NCBI GenBank assembly: GCA_002493905.1
Contig: DLAJ01000007.1
Coordinates: forward strand, 65,936 to 129,935
Direction: 5' to 3'
Length of the DNA stretch: 64,000 bases
Origin: Lachnospiraceae bacterium UBA7050
GTDB taxonomy: Bacteria; Bacillota; Clostridia; Lachnospirales; Lachnospiraceae
Shown here: positions 1 to 9,650 of the stretch, piece after piece
How positions within the stretch are numbered: position 1 is the stretch's first letter
How the letters are laid out: each line of letters begins with the position of its first letter
Position numbers and translations under genes: made by a program
Notes under the pieces: generated by a model
Seen by the model: only the letters and a program-made list of their open reading frames with translations
The model's database searches: none
Told to the model about the DNA's origin: nothing

Positions 1-920
1 GGAAGATTCACACCCGCTAAATGGCTGAACGGGTAGCCTCCCCCAAATCTGGCGTTCATCTCCAGTAAATATACTTCTCCCTGATCGACAAATACGTCAA
101 CATCCATATTCCCGATATGCTTCGAACACTTTCCAAGCCTTTCCGCAAATTCCGAAACCGCTTTCTCACGTACTACTGCTGCACAATCGGTCTCTCCTGA
201 TCGCATTGCATACTTTTTTCGCACGACATGACTGCAATAATTTCCAGCAAGATCATTGATAATATCAACCCCGAATTCCGCGCCGGCCAGTTTCTGCTGA
301 ATGATCACGCAATGATCAAGGTCAAAGGCGGCTTCATACTTCAAATAAGACCTTTGGATGTCCCTCTTACATTTCTCATACAACACTTCCAATTCTCTAT
401 GGTTCTCCGCCTCGCACACAGCGATCGATCCCATTCCCCATCTCGGTTTGACCATCAGCGGGAAATGCAGTGTGTTCTTCTGCAGAGACGAATAAGCATC
501 CTCCGGATTCAAATATGTTTCCGCTGTGCTTATTCCGTTTTCTTTACAAAACAGATATGTCTTCCACTTGTCATTACACCTGTCCACTACCTGGGGCTCC
601 GATACAATGACCTCTGTACCGATTTCCCGAAACTTCTCTTTATTCTGTGCAAGAACAAACAGATCAATATCAAACAATGAGATCAAAAAGTCGATCTGCT
701 TCGTTTTGCAGAAGTCAAGCAAAAAAGGGATGTAGGCGTCATCATAGATCAACGGCGTCACGATCTGTCCGTCAGCACAGGAAAATGCCGGCGAAAGGGA
801 AGAGCTGTTTCCTGCATATACTTTCCCCTCATTTCCAATCACTTCTTTGAAATACTTTACAATATACCCTCTTCTTCCTGCAGAAGTAATGAACAGATTC
901 ACGCCTTTCCCCCCATTCAT
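1..920 (-). CDS. ATP-grasp enzyme, carbamoyl-phosphate-synthase-like (3' end cut by window)
   Basis: The reading frame is open from the ATG at 918-920 to the left edge (306 codons seen), so the C-terminus is missing. The N-terminus FITSAGRRGYIV is the Rossmann-like pre-ATP-grasp domain seen in CarB/PylC-like ligases. Near the visible end, about residues 287-303, EMNARFGGGYPFSHLAG is the Mg-ATP binding signature of the fold. Such ligases join a carboxylate to an amine or thiol through an acyl phosphate, and in glycan loci they are candidates for adding amino acids or carbamoyl-type groups. The substrate cannot be read from the sequence. The start has a weak GGAAAG upstream. It is the last gene seen in the transcribed direction, 51 bases after the preceding stop. 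Confidence 0.8.
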   Translation of the reverse strand, partial: MNGGKGVNLFITSAGRRGYIVKYFKEVIGNEGKVYAGNSSSLSPAFSCADGQIVTPLIYDDAYIPFLLDFCKTKQIDFLISLFDIDLFVLAQNKEKFREIGTEVIVSEPQVVDRCNDKWKTYLFCKENGISTAETYLNPEDAYSSLQKNTLHFPLMVKPRWGMGSIAVCEAENHRELEVLYEKCKRDIQRSYLKYEAAFDLDHCVIIQQKLAGAEFGVDIINDLAGNYCSHVVRKKYAMRSGETDCAAVVREKAVSEFAERLGKCSKHIGNMDVDVFVDQGEVYLLEMNARFGGGYPFSHLAGVNL

Positions 921-971
921 AATTTCACACTTTCCAAAATATCATACCACAGATCCGGGTCTATGTGTTTA

Positions 972-2018
972 TCATTCCCGATTTCCTGTAACAAATTCTG
1001 CTATTCTGTTTTTCTGCACCTCATTCATACGGCCGGAATCATCCAGTCTGATCCACAGATCCGATGCCGGGCATGTCCCCCAAAAGCTGTCCGGATAAAT
1101 CCGTATCCCCTGATGGATCAATGCCGCATCATAAGAGAAAGAACTCTTACCCATAATCAGCAGATCGGATTTTACCAGATTTCCAAAAGTTTCCTGTTCC
1201 GACTCATCCAAACAATAGCTCACATTCTCATATTTGTCAAATTCTTTGAAATTTTCTCTGTTTCCCTGTGAAAAAATGTAGATTCTTACTTTTTTTCTCT
1301 CTAAGAGTTCTGTCAGCGTATCAAGAACCGCCAGATAATAGTCGGTACTCAGCCATCGCTGCCGGTACTCCTTTAGTATCTTTCCGTCGGAGCCTACAAT
1401 ATCTCCCCGCCTCACATGTACCGCGATATTAAAAAAGGCCGGATCATAAAGCACCTTATCCGATTTTCTGGCGGAAGCGCTCATAAACCGTTCCTTCAGA
1501 TAGTCTCCAAGCTCGTGCTGCCTGCCGCTGAACTGGTCGAGTTCCAAAAAAAATACAGCCTTCTCACCAGCATACGACTTTACGATATCACAAATTTCTT
1601 CTACTTCCGACGGATTCTGTTCATCAAAATACGGCAGTTTTACTTTGCGGTATTTCTCTTCTCTCAGCAGCTTCCGCGCCGTCACCTGTCCCTCCCCAAA
1701 TCCCAGATATTCGTCCCATTTTCTGTTGGTAAAGGGAGAATAGGCATATCCGATCCCCCAGCTGCGCGCAAAAAACACGCCCGCCATCCAGCCGTCCATC
1801 TGATGCCCGATTCCCGCGCCTCTGTTTGGAACTGCCGTCAGAAACAGTTCTTTTCTGCTGCCCTCTCTCTTCGCCCCATATTTCCGGTAATGCCGATAGG
1901 AGCCATACATACAATATCGATACCATTCCGAATCCGATCTGTGGTAAAAAAACGGATGCAGCTTCCTATATACTTTATCGAAAAATACCACACACTTTTC
2001 TCTCATCCGATTTCCCAT
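972..2018 (-). CDS. Fucosyltransferase-superfamily glycosyltransferase (GT11-like, HxRRxD motif)
   Basis: A 348-residue protein. The core has HVRRGD at about residues 201-206, the nucleotide-sugar phosphate-binding motif of alpha-1,2/alpha-1,6 fucosyltransferase-like enzymes. An N-terminal GIGHQMDGW segment (about 69-77) resembles the GNQ...QY opening of GT11, and a late LLIMGKSSFSYDAALI stretch matches the conserved 'SSFSWWAA'-type region. The ATG at 2018 is chosen because it follows the upstream stop directly (TGATATGGG junction), indicating translational coupling. Upstream in-frame starts would lie inside the preceding gene. The donor (GDP-fucose or another sugar) is not determined, and no GDP-fucose genes are in the window. 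Confidence 0.65.
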   Translation of the reverse strand: MGNRMREKCVVFFDKVYRKLHPFFYHRSDSEWYRYCMYGSYRHYRKYGAKREGSRKELFLTAVPNRGAGIGHQMDGWMAGVFFARSWGIGYAYSPFTNRKWDEYLGFGEGQVTARKLLREEKYRKVKLPYFDEQNPSEVEEICDIVKSYAGEKAVFFLELDQFSGRQHELGDYLKERFMSASARKSDKVLYDPAFFNIAVHVRRGDIVGSDGKILKEYRQRWLSTDYYLAVLDTLTELLERKKVRIYIFSQGNRENFKEFDKYENVSYCLDESEQETFGNLVKSDLLIMGKSSFSYDAALIHQGIRIYPDSFWGTCPASDLWIRLDDSGRMNEVQKNRIAEFVTGNRE

Positions 2019-2019
2019 A

Positions 2020-2973
2020 TCACCAGTAAATCCCGCCCTGCGTCTGATCAAGTACATTGACGTTTCCAACTTTCGTCTCATCCGGAAGACGCACCCAATG
2101 TTCATTATAAAGCTGCATAGTATCCCATCGTTTCCCTTTGATGCCAAAAAGGAGCTGAAGCATGCCGCCCATATGAACGGCCTGCTTTCCCGCCTGCTTT
2201 AATCTGACGGCCAGCGGGGAGCTGAACGTAGCGCAGCTTAGCAGGGCAATGTCAAAGTCCACAGCCATGCACTCTTGATAAAGATGATCAAGCACCTCAA
2301 ACCAGCTTTGAAACCGGGAATCCCTCCCCGCCGAATACCACCACACGGATTTCACCGTGAATAATGTAAATTCCGGCAGGGTATCTTTATTCCTGTGAAG
2401 AAGCTCCCGCTTCGGATACTGACTTTCGATCGTCTCCACAAAAGGACTGACGACCAAAACCTTTTTCCCTTTTAACGCCCGGATCCAGCAGCCCTCATAA
2501 TCATACAGGTCAACTAAATGCGTTTTCGTGAGCAGGGCATTCCCGAGATACTTGGACAAAAGATCCTCTTCCATATTGACAATGTACCAGGCACAGACCA
2601 CATCCGATTCGCGATACATTTGTTTCAGGACTTCGCGGTACTTCATAAGCTTCTGCCTGTCTCCGTCAAAATTCAGCGACGTATCATTCTTATGAAACGA
2701 ACTGCTCCCCCATATGGCGTCTCTTTCCAGCAGCGTAAACAGCGACGTTTCACTCATCCCGTTTCTCGTCACGGCAAACGGCTTTCCCTTTTCGATCCAT
2801 TCCTTCAATTGCTCATTGACTGCCTCCGGCTCCGTAAACCTTCCAATCAGACGCCGGTAATACCTGATTCTTCCGTTGCGGAATGTCTCAAAGGGCAGAA
2901 TCCTTCTCAGTACTTTACACTGAAAGCTTGATATGATAAACCGGTACAGCCATCTGCATTTTCCTTTTGGCAT
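2020..2973 (-). CDS. Putative polysaccharide glycosyltransferase, possibly GT-D fold
   Basis: A 317-residue soluble protein with no predicted membrane segment. An early PFAVTRNGMSE segment (about 65-75) resembles the R-x-G-D/M-x-E active-site region of GT-D (DUF1792-like) enzymes. The C-terminal VHMGGMLQLLFGIKGKRW block is a pattern I associate with hypothetical proteins of capsule loci. I am not certain of the family. It sits between a GT39-like membrane protein and a GT11-like enzyme, and is coupled to the latter, which supports a role in assembling the same glycan. The 120 bases upstream hold no gene and no convincing promoter. Confidence 0.5.
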   Translation of the reverse strand: MPKGKCRWLYRFIISSFQCKVLRRILPFETFRNGRIRYYRRLIGRFTEPEAVNEQLKEWIEKGKPFAVTRNGMSETSLFTLLERDAIWGSSSFHKNDTSLNFDGDRQKLMKYREVLKQMYRESDVVCAWYIVNMEEDLLSKYLGNALLTKTHLVDLYDYEGCWIRALKGKKVLVVSPFVETIESQYPKRELLHRNKDTLPEFTLFTVKSVWWYSAGRDSRFQSWFEVLDHLYQECMAVDFDIALLSCATFSSPLAVRLKQAGKQAVHMGGMLQLLFGIKGKRWDTMQLYNEHWVRLPDETKVGNVNVLDQTQGGIYW

Positions 2974-3093
2974 CGCTTACGATCCTCCGATTCATAACTC
3001 AGGCACGCCTCATGAATCCTGTCATTGCTTCAATCTCGCACCGCGCCCGGACAGTACATTTCGTATTTCTGAAAATAATGAACAGATCATTGA

Positions 3094-4560
3094 TCAGTGA
3101 ATCAGATAATAATACTCCGCATAATCGTCTTTCCAGATAAGCTCATAGCTTTCCGCAAAGATGTTCTTCAACTCCGTATTATTGGTATCCTTCTCACTGA
3201 CCAGCCACAAGGGCTGCTCATCCCTTACATACTCCAAAAAATCTTCCATGATCTGCGCATCATTTTGTTCCCAGTGAAATTGCAATATCCCATATTTATA
3301 ACAGGGCAGCACATCTCCCATCAGATAGTACTTTGCCGGTATCTCATAACCCAACACACAATCCCGCTCTTCAGCAGGTATTTGCAAAAATTTCTCACGA
3401 ACCGTATCATATTCGTTCAGCACGGCATGATCTATATAGTAGTCATAAAAATTATTTCCAATGATTCGAAGCGCTAACACACAATATCCCGCAAAAACAA
3501 CTCCCGCCAGCACTTTTTCCAAATCACGCCGCAGATTCCTCTCATGCTTCTCCCCGTTCTTTTCAAGGGGCAGAAGGGAGAACAATACTAAGACGACCGG
3601 AAGAATGATCATAAAATAATGATTGTACCCGTGTCCTAAAAATAATGAGAAAAAGTTCAGACCGACAACGATCTCCAATAAGACCCTTAACTCCGAATCC
3701 TTAATTTCAATGAAGAAAACGATCGCTGCGGCAATGAGCGGCGAAAACAGGATTCCCATCCGAAACAGGGTCACCGGATTTGTTAATTGGGTCAGCAGGC
3801 TGACATTCCCACTATACCGCAGATTAAACAAAAACGTTGCATAGAACATTTCCCATAATGATCCCTGCGCCCAAAAATAAATACAGATTGGAACCGCAAT
3901 CGTCGCAATACCCGCCGCTCCGGCAAGCAGATGCTTAAAAAGCTCTTTGATCTGTTTCCTTTTTATCAGAATACACATCCAGCCTAATATAATCGCGCAG
4001 ATTGTTACGGCATTATTGGCGCGGATAAAAAACAAAACACAGAAATTCACTCCGTATAAATAAGAATGCAGCACCTTCGGTTCGCGGCTTTCCGTCCAAT
4101 CTTTCAAAAACAGGCAGAAACTACCCAGAATAAACGGAAGGCTGTATTCCTCTGATAAATTTCCGTTCGCTAAGGGATAGGCAAGCCAGACCATTGCCGC
4201 TGCAACTGCCGCATACACTTTTTTTCCGCGGCAAAAATACCGGGCTATTTTCACCATAAGCCAGATATCAACCGTCATAAAAATACATTGAAGCAAAAAA
4301 ATACCGTTCCGCCCAAACCTCATTCCAAGCGCTTCAATCCAGAACAGTATCGGACCCTTGTGATCAAAGATATCCAGATACAGCCGCTTTCCCTCATTGA
4401 TTCCCTTTCCCACCATCATAAAAATAGCCGAATCCCAGTCCATAAATTTGGGAAAAAGCGGACTTGAATACGCAGAAAAAATCAATAAATATAGAATGGC
4501 TGCCAAGGGTATCCATATTCCCTTTTTTCGTTGAATGACTGCTTTTTTTAACACATTCAT
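3094..4560 (-). CDS. GT39-like integral membrane glycosyltransferase
   Basis: A 488-residue polytopic membrane protein with about ten hydrophobic segments. After the first segment comes MDWDSAIFMMVGKG followed by YLDIFDHKGPILFW, the acidic first extracytoplasmic loop typical of GT-C enzymes of the GT39/GT83 group. These use polyprenyl-phosphate sugars on the outer face of the membrane. The C-terminal about 100 residues are hydrophilic. By eye this gene is richer in A+T than those at 50-60 kb. A likely donor maker is one of the GtrB-like GT2 proteins at 37781 or 62958. The acceptor is unknown. Confidence 0.7.
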   Translation of the reverse strand: MNVLKKAVIQRKKGIWIPLAAILYLLIFSAYSSPLFPKFMDWDSAIFMMVGKGINEGKRLYLDIFDHKGPILFWIEALGMRFGRNGIFLLQCIFMTVDIWLMVKIARYFCRGKKVYAAVAAAMVWLAYPLANGNLSEEYSLPFILGSFCLFLKDWTESREPKVLHSYLYGVNFCVLFFIRANNAVTICAIILGWMCILIKRKQIKELFKHLLAGAAGIATIAVPICIYFWAQGSLWEMFYATFLFNLRYSGNVSLLTQLTNPVTLFRMGILFSPLIAAAIVFFIEIKDSELRVLLEIVVGLNFFSLFLGHGYNHYFMIILPVVLVLFSLLPLEKNGEKHERNLRRDLEKVLAGVVFAGYCVLALRIIGNNFYDYYIDHAVLNEYDTVREKFLQIPAEERDCVLGYEIPAKYYLMGDVLPCYKYGILQFHWEQNDAQIMEDFLEYVRDEQPLWLVSEKDTNNTELKNIFAESYELIWKDDYAEYYYLIH

Positions 4561-4598
4561 TTCCTACACGCTCCAGACGCAATCACCTTTTGGCTCTT

Positions 4599-5420
4599 CT
4601 ACTTTCCCAGTAATATCTTCACATACGGCGTCACCGAACGCACGAGCGCTGTCCCTAATCCAAAATTTTTATGCAGAAAATAGAACCATTCCTTAAACGG
4701 CAGTCCCTTCGGTGATTCCTTTAAGCGAAAACGCTCTCTCCGGGAGAGATTGGTATCCGCCCATGTCTTTTTGAGCGGGTTCCGCTCACAAATGCCGACA
4801 TAGCGCCTCGTGGATTCGATTGGACAGCCTGCGCGCTTAATCCGCAGCCCATAATCAAAATCCCCCATTGCATGCGTAAAATGCGCGTCAAAATTTCCCA
4901 TTTTTTCAAATATCACAGCGGGAAGCAATACGAGATTACAGTTAAACGAATCGCAGTCTAAGTTCTCATCCGTCACATCCACCATATCATATTTGATCCC
5001 ATGCTTATGATAGCGGATGCCCCCATAGGTCAGATTGCCGTCATGATCACAGGTTGTTCCGACCACCACGGCATCCTCATGCTTTCTGCTCTGTACGATC
5101 ATCTCATATAATGCGTTGTCAAACACAACAACATCGTCATTGGCAAACACATAATAGTCCGTCTTTCTTTCACTCTCCAAAACGTGACCGACTGCCTTAC
5201 GCATCCCGCCGCACCAGTACAGTTCTCCATCTCCGTGCACGGTCGTAATGTCAAAGCCGCGTTCCGCCAGCCGGCTTAAGCCCGCCGCCGTTCCATCCGT
5301 ACTGCCGTCATCCGTTACGACATAACGAATCTGCAGTCTGTCGTCCTGTATGGATCTGACAAACGCCGCCGTCTTCTCTTTTCTGTTGTAACAGGTAAAA
5401 ATAATCGTAACCGATGTCAT
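4599..5420 (-). CDS. GT2 family glycosyltransferase (rhamnosyltransferase-like)
   Basis: A 273-residue GT-A enzyme. It opens with SVTIIFTCYNRKEKT, then VVTDDGSTDGT (about 40-50), YWCGGMRKAVG and a FANDDVVVF metal-binding region. The middle part MGDFDYGLRIKRAGC resembles WbbL-type rhamnosyl/galactofuranosyl transferases of GT2. The ATG at 5420 is chosen because it places the Rossmann strand at the N-terminus; the longer frame adds only low-complexity residues. It follows the phosphoglycosyltransferase gene closely, so it could add the second sugar on that enzyme's lipid-linked product. That order is inference. Confidence 0.8.
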   Translation of the reverse strand: MTSVTIIFTCYNRKEKTAAFVRSIQDDRLQIRYVVTDDGSTDGTAAGLSRLAERGFDITTVHGDGELYWCGGMRKAVGHVLESERKTDYYVFANDDVVVFDNALYEMIVQSRKHEDAVVVGTTCDHDGNLTYGGIRYHKHGIKYDMVDVTDENLDCDSFNCNLVLLPAVIFEKMGNFDAHFTHAMGDFDYGLRIKRAGCPIESTRRYVGICERNPLKKTWADTNLSRRERFRLKESPKGLPFKEWFYFLHKNFGLGTALVRSVTPYVKILLGK

Positions 5421-5494
5421 GTCATTCCTCTTTCTATCCCCGCCGGCGTTACAGCCGGACCCGTTGAAGCAGACTAAAAAAACGCTTCCCGGAC

Positions 5495-6913
5495 TCACTT
5501 TGCGCCTCTGCCAAACAGTACGACGCCGACCGTCTGCACCAGTATTTTGAAATCTAAGCTCAGCGACCAGTAATCAATGTAATGCAGATCATATTTTACC
5601 ACATCATCAAAATTCTGTATATCGCTGCGCCCGCTGACCTGCCACAGACCGGTTAAGCCCGGCGTCATGCATAGACGCCTGCGATAGTAAGGAGTATATT
5701 TTTCAAATTCATCCACGGTCGGCGGTCTCGTCCCGACAAGGCTCATGTCTCCGATCAGAATATTATAAAACTGCGGCAGCTCGTCAATGCTTGTTTTCCT
5801 TAAGAAACGGCCGACCTTTGTCACACGCGGATCATTCTCCATCTTAAACATCAGCCCCTGCACTTCATTCTGCGCTTCCAAGTCCTTTTTCCGCTCCTCT
5901 GCATCCACATACATCGAACGGAACTTATAAATTTTGAAGCGCCTGCCGTTCTTGCCGATCCGCGTCTGTGCAAAAAAGATAGGCCCCTTCGAATCCAGTT
6001 TGATCGCAATTGCAACAAACGGAAATAACACCGCCGTAATCAGAAGTCCGATAAGACTGCCCGCAATATCGATCAGCCGCTTGATCATGCGCCGTTTATA
6101 ATCAATCCGGTTCTCGGCATAGGTGATGACCGTAAACCCGCCAAATTCCTCAACCGTGCTGTTCTTCGTACTTAAGCCCGCCACATCAATATTATAATGA
6201 CAGACAACGCCCATCGTCTCAAAATCCATGATGATCGTATCCACCTGCTTACGGCCCTCCTCGGGCAGATACAAAAACACCTCGTCAATCGGCATCTGCT
6301 TTGCCACGTCCATCAGATTCCGCCGATCCGCGACAACAGGAATCCCTTTGATCTCCTCACCGCAAAAATCGTCCATCACTGCAATCGATGTGATATCCCA
6401 GTAAAGCTCCGCTTTCTTTAAGAGTTTGTCCATCAATTCTTCCACATTGGCATTGTCCGTGACAACCATGATTTTTACTTTATGGCGTTCGTTTTGCATG
6501 CGGGCGCGCAGATATTTTTTCAGACCAACATGCGCCGCATAAGTCAAAAGCGTATCCGCCACCATAAAGTAGCCATACACAAGACGGGAATAATTTTCTG
6601 CCTGCTTAAAGGAAAACAAAACCACGCCGATGCCCGCCGCCATGATCACATTGCGCTTGATGATCGCTTTCGCCTCCACATAATATCCCCGTTTTGTGAA
6701 GTTCCTATTATAGTCCACAAACGAATCATAGAGAATCGAATAGACGAGGATACCCCAGAATATTGTCCAGTGAAGGTTCGGTTCATCAATGCTCATGACC
6801 GCGTGGAAACGGAGATACAGACTGATCAAATAAGATAGAAACAGACAGAGTATGTCCGCAAGCAGCAGCACATACATCTCAAACACATCGGTCTGACGTT
6901 CTTTTCTGCCCAT
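5495..6913 (-). CDS. Undecaprenyl-phosphate sugar phosphotransferase (WbaP/CpsE type, initiating enzyme)
   Basis: A 472-residue polyprenyl glycosylphosphotransferase. About four hydrophobic segments come first, then a CoA-binding-like Rossmann domain, then a membrane hairpin (RMIKRLIDIAGSLIGLLITA) and the catalytic domain. That domain carries KFRSMYVDAEERKKDL, TSIDELPQFYNIL, GDMSLVGTRPPTVDEF and PGLTGLWQVSGRSDI. It transfers a sugar-1-phosphate to undecaprenyl phosphate on the cytoplasmic face. The start at 6913 (MGRKERQ) is supported by a GGAGAAG-type ribosome site. The longer frame would read through a degenerate repeat array at 6930-6980. It is one of three initiating enzymes in the window. 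Confidence 0.92.
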   Translation of the reverse strand: MGRKERQTDVFEMYVLLLADILCLFLSYLISLYLRFHAVMSIDEPNLHWTIFWGILVYSILYDSFVDYNRNFTKRGYYVEAKAIIKRNVIMAAGIGVVLFSFKQAENYSRLVYGYFMVADTLLTYAAHVGLKKYLRARMQNERHKVKIMVVTDNANVEELMDKLLKKAELYWDITSIAVMDDFCGEEIKGIPVVADRRNLMDVAKQMPIDEVFLYLPEEGRKQVDTIIMDFETMGVVCHYNIDVAGLSTKNSTVEEFGGFTVITYAENRIDYKRRMIKRLIDIAGSLIGLLITAVLFPFVAIAIKLDSKGPIFFAQTRIGKNGRRFKIYKFRSMYVDAEERKKDLEAQNEVQGLMFKMENDPRVTKVGRFLRKTSIDELPQFYNILIGDMSLVGTRPPTVDEFEKYTPYYRRRLCMTPGLTGLWQVSGRSDIQNFDDVVKYDLHYIDYWSLSLDFKILVQTVGVVLFGRGAK

Positions 6914-6929
6914 CTGTCTTCTCCTTTCC

Positions 6930-6980
6930 CTGCAAATGTCTTTCCTGCAGATGTCCTTCCCCTGAAAATGTCTCTTCTGC
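6930..6980. repeat. Degenerate 15-17 bp tandem repeat upstream of the phosphoglycosyltransferase gene
   Basis: Three consecutive units read on the plus strand as CTGCAAATGTCTTTC (6930-6944), CTGCAGATGTCCTTCCC (6945-6961) and CTGAAAATGTCTCTT (6962-6976), followed by a partial CTGCAAG. The array fills the leader just 5' of the start at 6913 and leaves the reading frame partly open through it. It resembles the other short degenerate arrays of this locus in unit size. Confidence 0.75.
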
Positions 6981-7041
6981 AAGCGCCTCCCCGGCAGGCA
7001 GCCATGTCATTCACTGACGCACTGATCCCTTCCGCTTACAA

Positions 7042-8676
7042 TCACTCCACAAATTCTGTCTCTCCGAATTTCACAACTAATACGCCGTCAATCATCCGCA
7101 TGGAATCCCTCTGCGGATAAATTCCCATCTGCGCAAACTCCGCAGAGGCAAGAATGTTTTCTTTCTGCTCATTAGACACCGTGTTCATTGGAAAATTCAG
7201 ATAAACCTGCATATATTTTACCACAGCGCCCTCGTTATACCAAGGCTTGATTTCCGTTCCATCCACTCTTTGAAGCCCGGTAAACGCCGCAATCTCCGTT
7301 TCGCAGTTTTCGTTAAACAGCGCCTCGCAGTTCGCCAGATAGACCGGCAGTTCCGGACTCCAGTCTTCCACGCTCTCGATCCGGTATGCAAGCCGGGTGA
7401 GCAGGGAATCCGTGCTCTTCGTCATCGCCTCCGCACGGTAATAGCCCTGGTTGCACTGATAGTAGTTCCCCCAGATCACAGCGAGCAGCGCGATCATCGT
7501 CAGCCACTGCGGCAGTAAGCCCAGCCGCCCTGCCTGTCCGCTATTGCCCGGCTTAAGTATTTCTTCGATGCTGCCGCTCTGTCCCGCCATCGCATCCATC
7601 ATTTTTATCAACAGAATAAACAACAGCATCATCGAAAACATCATATAGCGGTCCACACCGTTCCCGACACGGTCCGCCATCAAAAAAGGCGACGCGTTCA
7701 CGCCAATCGGCAGAAAGACTACCAGAAGAAGCTGACAGACCAGACTTCCTTTTTCACGCGCCCCTTTTTGAAATTTCCGGTACCCTGCGATCGTATAAAG
7801 CAGAAATAGTACCGCCGCCAAGCCGTCAAAGACGATCACAAGCGGAAAGTTTGCATATTCCATGCTGAACAAATAGTATAAAAAATAAAAATACGTGTAA
7901 ACGCCGCCCTTCGCAATCCCCTTTAAGGTAAACGAAGCCATATCGTTGATCCCGTGGTAATCGCCTACCGAAATTCCGGTCGCGGCAGTGACGATCTGCA
8001 GCACAAGATAGTACAGGATAAATCCTGCCGCCAGCGTGAGAACATATCTGAGAACCTGCTTTAAGATGGATACAAAACCCCTTCCCTCACGCCATACCTG
8101 CAGATACAGCATACAGAAGATGACCGCGATCGTCACCGACATGAACGGCTGATATACACCGATGCAGAAGCATAAGGCAACAGCGGAAAGAATCATTCCC
8201 TTCACACTGCAGGCACTTCTGTGCAGCACCCATCCGGACAGCACGGACAAAAGCAATGCCACACAGAACACATCCGAATTCACGCCATAAGACAGATAAC
8301 TTGCAACTCCCGGAAACGAGACGATCAAGCCCTCACAAAGCAGGATAAGCACACGGCTCTTTAACCCGAACACGTCAACAAGCATACACGCGCAAAAGGA
8401 CAGGCAGACAAGACAGATCATACCGTTGACCGCAGGCATACTGTAAACAGAGCTTAATCTGCTGACAGCCGGCAGAAACCATCGCCCCATTGCCAGCGTA
8501 TCCCCTTTATCAATAGACATCGGTGTCAGGATATTGTTCATTTCAAAATAGTTGATCATTTTATTGGAAAACATATAAAAATGAATCAAAAATCCGACCA
8601 TGAACGTCGATGCGAACACCCAGACCTGTTCTTTATGTTTTCTTATAAATTGTTGGATACAATCCGCCGCTGCCAT
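7042..8676 (-). CDS. GtrII-like membrane glucosyltransferase-domain protein
   Basis: A 544-residue polytopic protein with about eleven hydrophobic segments. The first extracytoplasmic loop holds MNNILTPMSIDKGDTLAMGRWFLP. This charged loop followed by GRW is characteristic of the GtrII family (Pfam glucosyl transferase GtrII), in which a membrane enzyme adds a glucosyl-type side group from a polyprenyl-phosphate donor outside the cytoplasm. A hydrophilic tail of about 120 residues follows the last segment. The ATG at 8676 has GGAGGAAACAGCGCT upstream. The matching GtrB-type donor synthases in the window are at 37781 and 62958; neither is adjacent. Confidence 0.75.
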   Translation of the reverse strand: MAAADCIQQFIRKHKEQVWVFASTFMVGFLIHFYMFSNKMINYFEMNNILTPMSIDKGDTLAMGRWFLPAVSRLSSVYSMPAVNGMICLVCLSFCACMLVDVFGLKSRVLILLCEGLIVSFPGVASYLSYGVNSDVFCVALLLSVLSGWVLHRSACSVKGMILSAVALCFCIGVYQPFMSVTIAVIFCMLYLQVWREGRGFVSILKQVLRYVLTLAAGFILYYLVLQIVTAATGISVGDYHGINDMASFTLKGIAKGGVYTYFYFLYYLFSMEYANFPLVIVFDGLAAVLFLLYTIAGYRKFQKGAREKGSLVCQLLLVVFLPIGVNASPFLMADRVGNGVDRYMMFSMMLLFILLIKMMDAMAGQSGSIEEILKPGNSGQAGRLGLLPQWLTMIALLAVIWGNYYQCNQGYYRAEAMTKSTDSLLTRLAYRIESVEDWSPELPVYLANCEALFNENCETEIAAFTGLQRVDGTEIKPWYNEGAVVKYMQVYLNFPMNTVSNEQKENILASAEFAQMGIYPQRDSMRMIDGVLVVKFGETEFVE

Positions 8677-8751
8677 AGCGCTGTTTCCTCCGCTCTTTTA
8701 CCGCAGTCCCGTTTTCTACGCCTTCTGAAATGTACTGCTCTTTCAATCCAA

Positions 8752-9627
8752 TTAATGCTTCCGGTATTTCAGCTTTTCCCTCTGCACCGCCTCAATCGGA
8801 AGAATTTCCTGCGGCTTTGCATGAAGCGCCTTGTATGCCGCTTCCAGATCACGTTTCAGCTTTCTGACACCCTCCGGCTCTAAGGATGCGGCATGATCGG
8901 TTCCCTTCCATGTGCGGTCCAGCGTATAATGACGCTCAATCGTCGATGCACCGAGTGTATACGCGGCAATATCAACCGCAATTCCCAGATGGTGTCCGGA
9001 AAACCCGATCTCTTTTACCCTGTTCCCATATTTTTCGCGCACACGGTTAATTTCTAAGAGGCAGACATCCTCAAACGGCACGGGGTAACCTGACGTGCAG
9101 ACATAGAGCACCACATCCTTTGCCCGTCCTTTTTGCTCAAACAGCGTAATCAGGGCTTCCTCCTCCTCATGCGTCGTCATGCCGAGGGATACATGAATTT
9201 CTCCCTCATAATGCTCACAGAGCCATGTCAGCATTTCCACATGATTATTGCAGGCAGAAGGAATCTTAATCAGCTCCGGCTTTAAGGAAGCGATCTCCTT
9301 TGCGCTTGTAAGGTCCCACACCGACGTGCTGTAAGTAATGCCAAATTCCTCACACCATGCTTTGAGCTGTGTATGCTGCTCTAAATTAAATTCCAGATAC
9401 TCCCTATGCTCTCCATAGGTTTTTCCATAGGCGAACATGGGATTCGGATGCGGCGCGTTATACTGTTCAGGGGTCAGCAGTTCTTTCACACACCGCTTTT
9501 GGAATTTTACAATATCCGCCTTACAATAAATTGCCGCCATCTTAATCATTTCTTTGGCAATCTCCATCTCGCCCTTATGGTTACATCCGATCTCCGCGAT
9601 CATCCGCGGTTTTAGATATTCCGTCAT
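8752..9627 (-). CDS. NeuB-family synthase lacking the SAF domain
   Basis: A 291-residue TIM-barrel enzyme of the NeuB family. IAEIGCNHKGEMEIAKEMI at the N-terminus, DIVKFQKR (about 37-44) and GASTIERHYTLDRTWKGTDHAASLEP near the end are the phosphoenolpyruvate and metal site motifs. NeuB enzymes condense PEP with a six-carbon N-acyl amino sugar to a nonulosonic acid. Typical members are about 340-360 residues with a C-terminal SAF (antifreeze-like) domain; this one ends right after the barrel. The other NeuB homologue in the window (44188-45276) retains SAF. No cognate CMP-sugar synthetase is adjacent. It may make a different ulosonic acid or act with a partner elsewhere. The ATG at 9627 was chosen because family similarity begins directly after it. 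Confidence 0.8.
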   Translation of the reverse strand: MTEYLKPRMIAEIGCNHKGEMEIAKEMIKMAAIYCKADIVKFQKRCVKELLTPEQYNAPHPNPMFAYGKTYGEHREYLEFNLEQHTQLKAWCEEFGITYSTSVWDLTSAKEIASLKPELIKIPSACNNHVEMLTWLCEHYEGEIHVSLGMTTHEEEEALITLFEQKGRAKDVVLYVCTSGYPVPFEDVCLLEINRVREKYGNRVKEIGFSGHHLGIAVDIAAYTLGASTIERHYTLDRTWKGTDHAASLEPEGVRKLKRDLEAAYKALHAKPQEILPIEAVQREKLKYRKH

Positions 9628-9650
9628 AATTCCACCCAAACCTTTCCGTA

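Noticed and set aside
972..2060. Plus-strand open frames opposite the minus-strand genes, some over 150 codons (for example near 1416-2060 and 32193-33251)
   Set aside because: They are antisense shadows of well-supported genes, rich in His, Arg and Pro, with no family motifs or ribosome sites.
8752..9627. Second pseudaminic or sialic acid synthase with full function
   Set aside because: The SAF domain is absent and no matching epimerase or cytidylyltransferase lies nearby, so a precise product name is not supported.
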